The notes beneath the pieces were generated by a model. That model saw only the letters and a list, made by a program, of their open reading frames with translations. It had not been told where the DNA came from and made no database searches. From Halocaridina rubra (taxonomy: Eukaryota > Arthropoda > Malacostraca > Decapoda > Atyidae): 64,000 nucleotides of DNA. The stretch is from the NCBI GenBank assembly GCA_037179515.1, contig JAXCGZ010004145.1:1-64000 (forward strand), given 5' to 3'. The position numbers were made by a program, and so were the translations under genes. Shown here one piece after another: positions 1 to 11,640 of this stretch (position 1 is the stretch's first letter; every line of letters starts with the position of its first letter).

Positions 1-1197
1 CTGATGGAGTTAGATGTCCATAAAGCTACAGGTCCCGATGATATATCCCCTCATGTACTTAAAAAATGCCCAAATTCAATATCAGCGGCACAAAGTATCA
101 TAATTAAATCATTGCTGGAGTCAGGGGAGATTCCAAGATGCTGGAAACAAGCGAACGTGATACCTATCTTCAAAAGGGGAAGGAGGGATACGGCTCTAAA
201 CTATAGACCTGTTTCCTTGACCAGCATAGTTTGAAAAGTTATGGAGGACCACTGAGGAAACATATGTCTCTACACTTGGAATACTTCAACTTTTTGTCAG
301 TGAGACACCATGGCTTCAGAGAGGGTAGATCAACAGTAACAAACTTATTAGAATTTCATGATGAGGTAAGCCGAATATTACAGGAAAGAGAGGGCTGGGC
401 AGATTGCATATTCCTAGACTTCCAGAAAGCATTTGACACTCTCCCACACGGGTGACATTAAGAAGCTGCAAGAAATGACAAGAATAGGTGGAAATGTCTT
501 GAAATGGACAAAAATATACTTAGAAGGAAAGGAACAGAGGGTTAGAATAAGACACTCAGTGTCTGAATGGAGAAGAGTTAGTAGTGGAGTTCCTCGGGGT
601 TCAGTTTTAGGGCCACTTTTGTTTCTTTTATATGTAAATGACCTACAAGAGTCTATAAAGTCATTGATGAATATGTTTGCAGATAATGCAAAGATTGTGA
701 AGAAAGTAAGAAACAAGCACAATGGTAGAGAACTTCAGGAAGATCTAAATAGTCTGCATGTGTGGTCAGAAAAGTGGCTAATGAAATTCAATACTTCAAA
801 ATGTAAGGTAATGAGAATGGGTACAAGTGCTAGAAGGCCCAAGCTTAACTACTTGGTGGCAGGAGTAGAACTTCAAGAAACAGGGAATGAGAGAGATCTA
901 GGAATAATCATACTGGCCGATTTGTCTCCAGAAATGCAGATAAATGGCATAGTAAGGGCAGCATATGCTTTCTTAGCAAATGTAAGTGTAGCCTTCAGGC
1001 ACATGCACAAGGGAATGTTCAGAAATATTCATGTAACCTATGTGAGGCTAAACCTTGAATATGCAGCCCCCTATTGGAATCTGTACTTGAAGTATGATAA
1101 GTATCACTAAGTACAAAATTGAACCGATCAGAAGACGGGAAGTTACGAGCTTTGGGCTCTTTCCCGTAAGCACAATTAGGCAATAACAATATTATAG
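1..1197 (+). mobile_element. LINE-A copy A-1, decayed reverse-transcriptase half
   Basis: The window opens inside the reverse-transcriptase domain of a CR1/L2-like LINE. The translated pieces carry the fingers motif KATGPDDISPHVLKKC and, further on, SGVPRGSVLGPLLF. The usual FADD catalytic box reads FADN, so the enzyme would be dead. The frame is broken near 233 (a TGA where other copies have Cys) and near 453. A deletion of about 360 bp near 1090 joins the NPxLK segment directly to the terminal YDKYH and stop. The 3' hairpin ACGGGAA...TTCCCGT and a CACAATTAGG tail follow the stop, so the 3' end is original. The 5' part lies outside the window. Confidence 0.9.
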
Positions 1198-1731
1198 TAT
1201 AAAGAGGCAAGGAACAGCAGAAAGAATATCAAAATTATAGCTCCCTAAACTAATACATGTATAATCCATAGATAACCTAACTCCTGGGTTGCAAGCACCT
1301 CAAAAAAGAGAAAAATGCACAAGAAATGGTAAATCCAGGAAAAACCGATAATGGCCCAACATGTACATCTGGAATTCCCAAAATTTGATCAAAGCACCGA
1401 GACAGAGTAACAAGATCCTGAAGATATGGCAAAGAAAGAGTGTTTATTGACAATAAAACTGACAGTAAAACGCATCAAAATGTTAATTAGAACATAGAGA
1501 AGCCACTTAATTCCAGGGTAAACTAATTTGATTACAAACTCAAAATGGCAGTAGCATCCAAACAAGCTCAAAGGCGCACTTAAGGTCACTGTATCCAGAG
1601 AAAGGAACTAAGTCAAGAAAACTAGAATGGATGTATGGGATTGGGTTTAATTCCAAAGAGTATATCAGGTCTCCATATACCAAATAAGGAAAGCCACATG
1701 ACTAAATAAGCAGTATGAATAGGCTATTACA
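1198..1731. other. gene-free AT-rich spacer
   Basis: No open frame of convincing composition, no RNA gene and no terminal repeats were seen between the two LINE-A pieces. It is probably old intergenic or decayed repeat DNA. Confidence 0.5.
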
Positions 1732-2210
1732 GCAAATGTAAGGGTAGCCTTCAGGCACATGGACAAGAAAATGTTCAGAAATATTCATGTAACCTCTGTG
1801 AAGCCAAAGCTTGAATATGCAGCCCCCTTTTGGAATCCAGACTTGAAAAAGCACATACTTAAGCTGGAAAAAGTTGAAAGACATGCCACAAAACTGGTGC
1901 CAGATATAAGCAATCTCAGTTATGAGGAGAGGCTGAGGGAATTAGACTTACCAATACTCAAAGCTAGAAGAATGAGGGGGATATTGTGATGGTCTTTGAA
2001 TTCCTTCATGGTTATGACAGAGTGGATAGGGATCGAAGTTTTGATATGGATGGCTCTAGAACTAGAGGTTATAGTTTGAAGCTTCGTAAGAAAACTTCTT
2101 TGCAGGATGTAAGGAAGTACTCTTTTACTGTAAGAGTAGTTCATGATTGGAATTGGCTAAGCGAGGAGGTAGTTAATGCTAATTGAATCCATAGTTTTAA
2201 GGACTAGTAT
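1732..2210 (+). mobile_element. LINE-A copy A-2, C-terminal ORF2 fragment
   Basis: Two adjoining frames (to 1989 and from 1986) encode the post-catalytic part of LINE-A ORF2: the RHMDKKMFRNIHVTSVKPKL stretch, the LEKVERHATKLVPD helix and the NWNWLSEEVVNA end. A one-base frameshift lies near 1985. Both ends are truncated and the 3' hairpin is missing. It covers the same region that is deleted from copy A-1, 0.6 kb upstream. Its differences from the young copies show that it is an independent old insertion or fragment. Confidence 0.85.
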
Positions 2211-2262
2211 TTACACTATCGCACAACATATGGACATCATAAAAGTTTTAAAAAAATAAAAA

Positions 2263-3222
<960 letters not shown>

Positions 3223-3446
3223 CGATTTCTTAAACAGTGTAACCATAGGATACCATATTGCTAATTAGCTAGGCACACACAAATGGCTCTCTTAAACGCA
3301 TCTGACGCGGTTCTGTGTATGGCTAGGATCCCGCATGGGATCCTAGCCATACACAGAACAGCGTCAGATGCGTTTATGAAATCCATTTATGTGTGTCTAG
3401 CTAACTAATAATATGGTATCCTAGGTTTACACTGTATTAGAAATCG
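3223..3446. mobile_element. Palindromic (hairpin) MITE, copy 1
   Basis: The segment is a near-perfect inverted repeat from end to end. The centre is CTAGGATCCC-GCAT-GGGATCCTAG, with a four-base loop at 3333-3336. Matching arms run out to CGATTTCT at 3223 and AGAAATCG at 3446, exactly symmetric about 3334.5. There is no coding capacity. A second copy at 33439-33668 shares the arms, including the same single-arm mismatch (GACGCGG against GACGCTG), which shows common descent. It is therefore a non-autonomous mobile element rather than a chance palindrome. The superfamily is not identifiable from the ends. Confidence 0.85.
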
Positions 3447-3779
3447 GGCCTTTATAACTCAACAATCATGAGACGCACTAAGTACCTAAATAGTTACTCA
3501 AAAACCAATATCACTCCCAACAATACACACCACTACACAGCCTTTGAATTCCATAAACCTTGTGGAATAATTATTAACTATTGATACTAGTCAAAAATAA
3601 AAAAATTAAAATGAATGAGATGCCAGTTTCTGTGGAGAGCAATCATCTAGAACTGACGCCAAGTAATCTGTCTAGGCAAAATTTTTCAAACACGTCCAAA
3701 AATATATCTCGGTAAAAAATGAAAATAAGAGAGATTGATGTCACTTAACCCGTCTATTAGAAAAATATAATTAAACGTC
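3447..3779. other. gene-free AT-rich spacer
   Basis: Nothing recognisable on either strand. Confidence 0.4.
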
Positions 3780-4140
3780 TTCTTTTTCAGTGATGCTTGT
3801 CTCACAGGATGTAAAAGGATCTATTGGCTTGGAAGATGATGCTCTTGATGGAAAATGACTCTTGATATGTTTTAGCTGTTCCAGTATGCTAACATGTTGA
3901 CAAACCTTTTCTTACCTGCACCACTCCAAATGTTATAGTCACTCCTGTATAGCATTTAGGAGGTCAAGTTTCATCAAACTTCTAAGTTTAGCTATTATAT
4001 AATCTACAACACTGAAAATTCTCTCTACATCAGCTTTTGAATGAGGTAGTATCAAGGTACACAATCCACACTGAATAGTTTCCAAAATACAGTAGATTGT
4101 TTCCTGTGACCCATTCTTAAATTGTCTTACTTTCACTCAA
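3780..4140 (-). pseudogene. hAT-superfamily transposase C-terminal relic
   Basis: A minus-strand frame (4136 down to 3939) contains LILPHSKADVERIFSVV. This matches the hAT dimerisation (hATC) signature, in which a conserved LP(H)SNAxVERIFS block is followed by a basic stretch and an LNA(L) helix; here KLRSLMKLDLLNAIQE. A stop follows, but similar coding appears to continue with breaks to about 3780. The catalytic domain is absent, so this is a dead fragment of about 65 clear residues. A domesticated zinc-finger/hAT host gene is a less likely alternative, because no other exon is visible. Confidence 0.65.
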
Positions 4141-5018
4141 GAATATTTTTTTTTTCCAGCAAATCAAGATCATTCACAAAATGTACATCGGAATTCTCAA
4201 AATAATTGATGTTTTGGTCCGTGATATGCCATTACCCAAACTAGTTCACAAAGGTAAATAATTGAGAATAATTTCCAGTAGTAATTTTAATAATTCATAA
4301 ATTATATTTATTATGGAATATTCATTTACGGCATTCCTAAAAATTACAAAATAAGGTTTAACATTGAAAGTTCAAAATAGCCTCTATAACCTCGTCCGAA
4401 CTACGCCAACAATTTTCCCAGATATCCAGTAACGTCCATTACCGCCCTTTGATGTTATATAGCTGGCGATGCCCTGAAGCTCGTTAAATGCAAATTGCTC
4501 GCGTTTTAAAGGATGAACGACAAGTCCGACACCCACTGAAGAAGAAAGTACCACCTCTAAATTGCTGTCATATTTATGTCGGGTTTCTTTTCCAGCGCAT
4601 AATTGTGGTACTATTTGAGAGGACAGCCGGCATTAGTTGTTCAGTTGCACTGAGATATCTAGTACCTTCCCAGGGTAAGGAGATGATTATTTCCTATACA
4701 AGTGCTAGAGGCATATCGGTGCCGCTGGAGTGATTCCTACTTCTTAAAATTTAGTTTTTCTTTCATTGTGATATAACATAACCTAACCTGGTTATGAGGG
4801 TAAACTAGGTTAGGTTATCCAGGTTAGGTAAGGTTACGTTTAATTGACAGTACGGCGAAAGGTGAATTAAATTTTAGGAAGTAAGACTCGTACTCTTGCC
4901 CCACCGGCAAATTTTTATGCGTCTATGTTCTTTCAGTGTTGCTGTATGAGCATAAACTATCTGTTGCCTCATACGAATTAATAATTACAATGATAGTTCT
5001 ATAGTATTTTCATTATAT
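4141..5018. other. gene-free region with a weak terminal-inverted-repeat pair
   Basis: Around 4735-4755 (CCTACTTCTTAAAATTTAG) and 4866-4885 (TTAAATTTTAGGAAGTAAG) lie imperfect inverted repeats flanking about 150 bp rich in AGGTTA and AACCTA motifs. This could be a small MITE. An 81-codon open frame at 4488-4733 shows no domain. Confidence 0.35.
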
Positions 5019-5723
5019 ATCTAATTACCTAATTGGGATTACCTAATTGTGTTTACGGGAAAGAGCCCAAAGCCCGTATCTTCCCGTCTCCTGATCGGTT
5101 CCATTTTATACTTAGTGATACTTATCATACCTGTCCTTAAAACTATGGATTGAGATAGCATTAACTACCTCCTCGCTTAGCCAATTCCAATTATCAACTA
5201 CTCTTACACTGAAAAGGTATTTCCTTACATCCTGCAAAGAAGTTTTCTTACGAAGCTTCAAACTATGACCTCTAGTTCTAGAGCCAGCCATATCAAAATA
5301 TCGATCCCAATCCACTCTATCATAACCATGAAGGAATCTAAAGACTGTCACCATATCCCCCCTCAATCTTCTAGCTTCGAGTGATGGTAAGTCTAATTCC
5401 CTCAGCCTCTCATCATAACTGAGATTGCGTATTTCTGGCACCAGTTTCGTGGCATGTCTTTGAACTTTTTCAAGCTTAGATATCTGCTTTTTCAAGTGTG
5501 GATTCCAAAAGGGGGCTGCATATTCGAGTTTTGGCCTCACATAGGTTACATAAATATTTCTGAACATTTCCTTGTCCATGTGCCTGAAGGCTACCCTTAC
5601 ATTTGATAAGAATGCATATGCTGCCCTTACTATGCCATTTATATGTATTTCTGGAGACAAATCTGCCAGTATGTTTACTCCTAGATCTCTCTCATTTTCT
5701 GTCTCTTGAAGTTGTACTCCAGA
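5019..5723 (-). mobile_element. LINE-A copy A-3, 5'-truncated
   Basis: Read on the minus strand, an open frame encodes the last ~200 residues of LINE-A ORF2, from LQETENERDLGVNILADLSP to the terminal KDRYDKYH, without a stop. The ACGGGAAGATAC hairpin (GGGCT variant) and two AATTAGGTAATC-type tail units follow it. The 5' end is truncated at about 5723, fused to unrelated DNA. It is a typical dead-on-arrival insertion. It faces copy A-4, whose 5' end lies only 0.23 kb away. Confidence 0.92.
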
Positions 5724-5955
5724 AGGTTCATTGATTTGTTCTAAACATGTAAAAAAAAAAATTAAACATACTTTGATTCCCCCACATCCAACATATGAGT
5801 CCACCCCCATTCGAATGGGGACTACTTGCAGCACATACAAACGGTGCACAAATTTGTCTTATATAAGAATTAAGTACTCGCGTAATTTATAGTGCATATA
5901 CTACTCCAAAAGTAATTCTTGATTTTTGCCTATATTTGTCAACAAAGCTTACTTA

Positions 5956-6834
5956 ACAAAGATTGTGAAGAAAGTAAAAAACGAGAACAATGGTAGAGAA
6001 CTTCAGGAGGATCTAAATAATCTGCATGAGTGGTCAATAAAGTGTCTAATGAAATTCAATACTTCAAAATGTAAGGTAATGAGAATGGGTACAAGTGCAA
6101 GAAGGCCCAAGCTTGACTACTCGGTGGCTGGAGTACAACTTCAAGAGACAGAAAATGAGAGAGATCTAGGAGTAAACATACTGGCAGATTTGTCTCCAGA
6201 AATACATATAAATGGCATAGTAAGGGCAGCATATGCATTCTTATCAAATGTAAGGGTAGCCTTCAGGCACATGGACAAGGAAATGTTCAGAAATATTTAT
6301 GTAACCTATGTGAGGCCAAAACTCGAATATGCAGCCCCCTTTTGGAATCCGCACTTGAAAAAGCACATAGCTAAGCTTGAAAAAGTTCAAAGACATGCCA
6401 CGAAACTGGTGCGAGAAATAAGCAATCTCAGTTATGATGAGAGGCTGAGGGAATTAGACTTACCATCACTCGAAGCTAGAAGAGTGAGGGGGGATATGGT
6501 GACAGTCTTTAAATTCCTTCATGGTTATGATAGAGTGGATAGGGATCGATATTTTGATATGGCTGGCTCTAGAACTAGAGGTCATAGTTTGAAGCTTCGT
6601 AAGAAAACTTCTTTGCAGGATGTAAGGAAATACTTTTTCAGTGTAAGAGTAGTTGATAATTGGAATTGGCTAAGCGAGGAGGTAGTTAATGCTATCTCAA
6701 TCCATAGTTTTAAGGACAGGTATGATAAGTATCACTAAGTCTAAAATGGAACAGATCAGGAGACGGGAAGATACGAGCTTTGGGCTCTTTCCCGTAAACA
6801 CAATTAGGTAATCACAATTAGGTAATTAGGTAAT
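5956..6834 (+). mobile_element. LINE-A copy A-4, 5'-truncated
   Basis: The frame from about 5956 to the TAA at 6736-6738 encodes the thumb and C-terminal part of ORF2 with no break. It runs from KIVKKVKNENNGRELQEDL through LEYAAPFWNPHLKKHIAKLE to RYDKYH. The FADD box lies just beyond the truncation. The 3' UTR hairpin pairs 6763-6769 with 6789-6795 and has an inner GAGC/GCTC stem, then a tandem AATTAGGTAATCAC-like tail. A private variant (LVREISN instead of LVPEIRN) is shared only with the duplicate at 11823-12778. Confidence 0.93.
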
Positions 6835-7118
6835 CACATCCATAATAAAAATGAGCAAAAAAATAAGTAAATTGGCGCAACAAAGATCAGCAATAGGGTC
6901 TGTTACCGTAAAAAATTAAATAAATAAAACAGATTTCTGAAGCAGTTTCGCATAAAAAATTAAAAAAAAAATAAAGAAATAAAACGGATTTCTGAAGCAG
7001 TTTCGCATAAAAATCAGTTGCATCATATTTCGTATAGGTTTAGCAAATCTGATAAAACGATCAGATATCAAGAGGAATCATGGAAGGAAAGCCATTTTAT
7101 TATGGTAGTCTTGCAAAC
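6163..7118 (+). repeat. 956-bp direct repeat, left copy, abutting the LTR retrotransposon
   Basis: By eye this block is base-for-base identical to 11823-12778. It contains the 3' part of LINE-A copy A-4 plus about 280 bp of downstream host DNA, and it ends exactly at the first base of the LTR. The two copies are separated only by the 4704-bp LTR element. They occupy the place where a 4-6 bp target-site duplication should be. The flanking 5-mers CAAAC and GATCT do not match each other. Confidence 0.93.
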
Positions 7119-7300
7119 TGTTTGATGCTCCTTAAATTTGGAGATATTTATAGATAAATGAGGCACAATAAAATAGGAAACTGAAAGGGCATTATGAATG
7201 TTCTTGTCTAGCCCCTAGTGGGCATCTTTATTACTTTCAATGTAAACAAAACATGGATTCGTTCATTAACAAAATAACAATTATATTAAATATTGTAACA
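7119..7300 (-). repeat. 3' LTR of the Gypsy-type element
   Basis: 182 bp, apparently identical to 11641-11822. On the element's strand it begins TGTTACAATATT and ends GGAGCATCAAACA. It is unusually short for an LTR. Confidence 0.96.
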
Positions 7301-7311
7301 TCCCTCTTTTT
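7301..7311 (-). other. Polypurine tract of the LTR element
   Basis: On the element's strand the bases just before the 3' LTR read AAAAAGAGGGA. This is a purine run in the expected place for plus-strand priming. Confidence 0.75.
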
Positions 7312-7444
7312 ATGAAGAAAAAAAAATGTTATCATCTTGAAAACGAAAAATAAATCACTCTTTGTAAACAACAAAATCATTATATTTAGAGGGTAAAATA
7401 TTCCTTGTACTCCTTGTGATTCTCTTTTGAGGAGTGAAAGACTC

Positions 7445-10400
7445 TTAAACTCTGAGATTCTCACTTGTTGGGTTCACATGTTTATCCTGTGGAATTTCAA
7501 CCTGTTGCTGGCTTTGTACTACATTACTAGAATCTTCACTACTGTGATACGAAACATTTCTTTCATTTGACTTATTAAGGTCTACTCTATTTCTTCTCAA
7601 TAAACCAGCATCAGTTGAAATTTCATAAGATCTCTCGTCTAAACGTTCCTTCACAATACCTTTTTCCCAAGCTTTCTTTCCCATTACAGTGGGTTTTATT
7701 CTCACAACATCATCTTCCTGTAAAGGATCAAGATCTTTGGCATGCACATTGTAATATTTAGCGGACCTGCTATTTCTGTAATGTCTGTTAATCTTAATTT
7801 TATCTACATTGATCTCAGATGGTTTCAACAACTTTGAAGAAACTGGGAGAAGAGTACGTGTGCGTCTCCCTAGGCTTTTTTGAGCCGGACTGTATTCATC
7901 ACTGTGAGACGGACAATTACGGTAGTCTAATATTGCCAAATAAGGGTCATTATTGCTTTCTATGGCTTTTCTGAGTATGGACTTTGCAGTTTTTACAGCG
8001 GATTCTGCCTGTCCATTAGACTGAGGATGTTTAGGGCTTGACGTACAATGTTCTATATCCCACACTCTTATAAAATTCTGAAATATATCACTTGTAAATT
8101 GAGTTCCACAGTCACTAACTAAGATGGAAGGAGTACCATACCTTGCAAAATGTGCTTTTAGCTTACGTATAACAGTAGATGCTTTTATATCTTCTAACCT
8201 ATCAATTTCCCAGAAATTACTGAAATAGTCTACTGTTACAAGATAAAACTGATTACTCAATTCAAAAATATCTGTGCCAACTTTCTCCCATGGCCTATCA
8301 GACACTTCATGTGGCATAAGAGTTTCTTTCTGCTGAGATTTTTGAAATTTGCTACAGATTTCACATTGAGAAATATGTTCTTTAATATCACTATTCATAC
8401 CAGGCCAATATACACACTCACGAGCCCTTCGTAGACAACTTTCTACGCCAATGTGACTAAAGTGAATAGCCTGTTTAATTTCTTTCCTCAAATTGGCAGG
8501 AATCACAACTCTATCACCTTTAAATACAAGTCCATTCTGTATAGAAAGTTCATCTCTAATATGATAATAAGGCAAAACAGTTATAGGTACATTACATTTA
8601 TACTCTGGCCACCCATTTGTTATCATATTTGTCACTTCAAGCAAAATTTCATCACTGGCCACAGCATCACGAATTTTCTTTAACCTGTCTTCCCTAATAG
8701 GCAAATAAGATACAACATTAACATATTCAAAATCATTACCATTTTCAGTTTCACTAAGAAATGATCGAGACAGCAAATCTGCTATATGCATGTTCTTACC
8801 AGCAGTATGCTTAAGTTCAATATCGTATTGTTGTGCAGTCAATAACATGCCTTGTAGCCTCTTTGGTGCTCTATCTAATGGTTTCAAGATTATACTCTGA
8901 AGTGGTTTGTGATCAGTTATAACCAAAGTATGTTGTCCAAAAGTGTACTGATGGAATTTCTTTAAAGCAAACACAATAGCCAGCATTTCTTTCTCTATCT
9001 GAGCATACCTTGTTTCCGTGTCAGTTAGAGCTCTGCTTGCATAAGACAACGGTTTACCACCTTGCATTAGAACTGCACCAAGTCCACATTTGCTAGCATC
9101 ACACTGTATAACTAGCTGTTTATTTTGATCATAATAAGCAAGAATTGGAGTCTTAGTGATGCAACACTTAATTTTCTCAAAAGCTCTAGCCTGTTCATCA
9201 CCCCAACACCATTCTTTGTCTTTACGTAAAAGTTGTCGTATGGGCACCATCAGGTCAGAGAGTCTAGGCATGAATTTTGACAAATAGTTTATCATTCCAC
9301 TAAAGCATTGAATCTCAGTGACATTAGTTGGAGCTTTCATCGATACAATTGCTTCAATTTTACTGGGATCTGGCTTAAGGCCTTCATTAGTTATTACATG
9401 TCCAAGAAATGTTATCTCACTCTTTCTTATTTCAGCCTTTTCTCTGTTAAGACGGATACCATGCTTACGACATCGTTCCAGTAAATTTCTTAAATTTTCA
9501 TCATGATCTAACTGTGCTTCTTCTAGAGAATTACCTATTCCATATACCAAAATGTCATCAGCAATGCATATTATTCCTAGCAAACCATCTAAAGAGTTCT
9601 GCAGTCGTTTCTGAAAAACTTCACTACTGATTGCTAGGCCAAAGGGCAGTCTAAGCCAACGATATCTTCCAAAAGGGGTTTGAAAGGTAGTTAAATGACT
9701 TGACTCTTCATCCAAAACACAGTGCCAATATCCATTTCTTAAATCTAGTTTAGAGAACACTTTAGCTTGTGCTAATTCAGGTAAAACATCATCAATAATT
9801 GGCAAAGGATGCATTTCTCTAATTATGGCTTTATTTAATTGCTGAGGATCTATGCAAATTCTTATGTCTTCACTATTTTTCTTAGAAGCTACTACCATGC
9901 GACTCACCCATTCAGTTGGTTCGTCTACTTTACAAATGACATTTTGTTTCTCTAACTCAGATAATTTGGATTTTACCTTCCTTTTAAGTTGAATTGGCAC
10001 TCTACATGAAGATATAGCAAATGGCTTGACTTCTTTGTCTAAAGTCATATGTACCACCCCAGGTAACTTACCAATTTCATTACAAAACACATCTGAATAT
10101 TCCTGAAAAACATCAGTATTACAAGATTCACTGTGTACAGAACATATGTTATCATAATTGATGGTAAGGAAACCCATCTGTTCTGATGCACGTTTTCCTA
10201 ACAAAGGCATATAATTCTCAGCCACTATAATAAACTCAACATTATATCTCTTTGAATTTATCTCATTTTTCACTTTAATTCTACATTTTCCAACTGGTTT
10301 GGCTGCAGAATTATTCCACATTTCTAGTTGTAACCCTTCACTAGATTCAATTTTTACATTATTGGGAACCATATTTCGAGGTAACACATTTACACCTGCT

Positions 10401-11527
10401 CCGCTATCGATTTGAAATTTGACACTATTTTCACCAACTTTCAGATCGGTATATAGATATTTGGATTTCTTTGACACTTTATTCACTTTCATCACTTGCT
10501 GTGTACAGGGATTATCATTTTTGTTCACCGTCGTTTCTTCTGGCTCTCTACGTCTCGTCTGCAACTTGACACCTAGGATATATTCGGCTGGAGTATCTGA
10601 ACTGGAATCGTCACCGTCCACTGCATTCACACCCATCTTCTTAGATGCTTGTGCATGTCCATTTTTCTCCAAACATTGAGATTCGAAGTGATTCAGCCTG
10701 TTGCAGTAGTTGCATCTCTCTCCATAGGCTGGACATTTCTTCTTACTCCACACGTGTCTTGTTCCGCAGAACTTACATTTTCGTAGAGCCGTATCCTTCG
10801 TTGACAAACTTTGGTTTGACTTAGGCCTATACTGGTTCTTGTTCACAAAACTTGGGTCCTCACTCTTTCGGTCTGCTGAATGTCTACTAGGCCTACTCTG
10901 CTTAAAGTTGTTTGTCGATTTAACTTTATTTATGACCGACTTTGCTGTATTTTCTCTTTTTATCATTTGCATTTGTCTCTGCGATGCTTGATGTGCCTCA
11001 CAAATTTTGAGCGTATTTATCAGTGAAATACATTCTTCTCTCAGAAATTTCTCTCTGAGTTTATCTTCTTTACAGCCAAAAACAATTTGATCACGAATTG
11101 CCTCATCTTTTTCTGCTGCAAAATCACAATCCTTAACCATAGTTTTTATTCTAGTAATAAATTCATCCAGGTTCTCATCAGCTTTCTGAGTACAGCATCT
11201 AAACCTATATCTTGATGCTATTATTAGCTTCCTAGGGGCAAAATGCTCATCTAGCTTCTGTAATACCACGTTTAAGTCCTTGCTAGGGTCATCACGAGTT
11301 CCACTCTCCCCTACAATAACGGGACCAAACTCTATAGCATTATACACTCGAAGCAATTCGTCACCCCCATGGGTCAAAAGTAATGCTACCTTCACTTCAC
11401 TTGGTTTATCATTTAAACCTGCTGCAAGTATATACAGCTCGAATTTTTGACGAAAAAATCGCCAATCTTGCTCACTTTCGCTCTTTAATGCGAATTTATC
11501 TGGAGGGGCTAGATTAGCTGTCGCCAT
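7445..11527 (-). CDS. Gag-Pol polyprotein of Gypsy-type retrotransposon, 1360 aa
   Basis: One uninterrupted frame encodes the polyprotein needed for retrotransposition. The N-terminal ~240 residues are a Gag-like capsid region (DWRFFRQKFELYILAAG). Cys/His knuckles follow: CKFCGTRH and then CNYCNRLNHFESQC, a CX2CX4HX4C box. Next come an aspartic protease (FQIDSGAGVNVLP), a reverse transcriptase (VFSKLDLRNGYWHCVLDEE, LPFGLAISSEVFQ and the catalytic IADDILVYG) and an RNase H (CDASKCGLGAVLMQ, ITDHKPLQS). The integrase has an HHCC finger (HFSHIG...CEIC) and the D, D, E residues in VGTDIF, LVSDCGTQF and SNGQAES. The YxDD box reads IADD, a variant I believe occurs in other arthropod Gypsy-type elements. 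Gag and pol are fused without a frameshift. The ATG at 11527 lies about 110 bp inside the 5' LTR. Confidence 0.96.
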   Translation of the reverse strand: MATANLAPPDKFALKSESEQDWRFFRQKFELYILAAGLNDKPSEVKVALLLTHGGDELLRVYNAIEFGPVIVGESGTRDDPSKDLNVVLQKLDEHFAPRKLIIASRYRFRCCTQKADENLDEFITRIKTMVKDCDFAAEKDEAIRDQIVFGCKEDKLREKFLREECISLINTLKICEAHQASQRQMQMIKRENTAKSVINKVKSTNNFKQSRPSRHSADRKSEDPSFVNKNQYRPKSNQSLSTKDTALRKCKFCGTRHVWSKKKCPAYGERCNYCNRLNHFESQCLEKNGHAQASKKMGVNAVDGDDSSSDTPAEYILGVKLQTRRREPEETTVNKNDNPCTQQVMKVNKVSKKSKYLYTDLKVGENSVKFQIDSGAGVNVLPRNMVPNNVKIESSEGLQLEMWNNSAAKPVGKCRIKVKNEINSKRYNVEFIIVAENYMPLLGKRASEQMGFLTINYDNICSVHSESCNTDVFQEYSDVFCNEIGKLPGVVHMTLDKEVKPFAISSCRVPIQLKRKVKSKLSELEKQNVICKVDEPTEWVSRMVVASKKNSEDIRICIDPQQLNKAIIREMHPLPIIDDVLPELAQAKVFSKLDLRNGYWHCVLDEESSHLTTFQTPFGRYRWLRLPFGLAISSEVFQKRLQNSLDGLLGIICIADDILVYGIGNSLEEAQLDHDENLRNLLERCRKHGIRLNREKAEIRKSEITFLGHVITNEGLKPDPSKIEAIVSMKAPTNVTEIQCFSGMINYLSKFMPRLSDLMVPIRQLLRKDKEWCWGDEQARAFEKIKCCITKTPILAYYDQNKQLVIQCDASKCGLGAVLMQGGKPLSYASRALTDTETRYAQIEKEMLAIVFALKKFHQYTFGQHTLVITDHKPLQSIILKPLDRAPKRLQGMLLTAQQYDIELKHTAGKNMHIADLLSRSFLSETENGNDFEYVNVVSYLPIREDRLKKIRDAVASDEILLEVTNMITNGWPEYKCNVPITVLPYYHIRDELSIQNGLVFKGDRVVIPANLRKEIKQAIHFSHIGVESCLRRARECVYWPGMNSDIKEHISQCEICSKFQKSQQKETLMPHEVSDRPWEKVGTDIFELSNQFYLVTVDYFSNFWEIDRLEDIKASTVIRKLKAHFARYGTPSILVSDCGTQFTSDIFQNFIRVWDIEHCTSSPKHPQSNGQAESAVKTAKSILRKAIESNNDPYLAILDYRNCPSHSDEYSPAQKSLGRRTRTLLPVSSKLLKPSEINVDKIKINRHYRNSRSAKYYNVHAKDLDPLQEDDVVRIKPTVMGKKAWEKGIVKERLDERSYEISTDAGLLRRNRVDLNKSNERNVSYHSSEDSSNVVQSQQQVEIPQDKHVNPTSENLRV

Positions 11528-11621
11528 GTCGGTTGGTAGTCTTATTTACTTAATCTAACAGAAAGATCCTGGATAATACGTAATGCCTTATATTTAAAAT
11601 GAACAGCAAACCATACTTTGT

Positions 11622-11640
11622 CTATTGAGCGCTGCCACCA
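11622..11640 (-). other. tRNA primer-binding site of the LTR element
   Basis: Directly after the 5' LTR the element's strand reads TGGTGGCAGCGCTC. This starts with the TGG complementary to a tRNA CCA end. The priming tRNA would end GAGCGCTGCCACCA; its identity was not assigned. Confidence 0.7.

Noticed and set aside
4780..4850. Interstitial telomere repeat (TTAGG)n; similar motifs at 32610, 38829 and 39210
   Set aside because: Only scattered AACCTAACCT/AGGTTAGGTTA motifs, no array of regular TTAGG units; such motifs are common in arthropod non-coding DNA.
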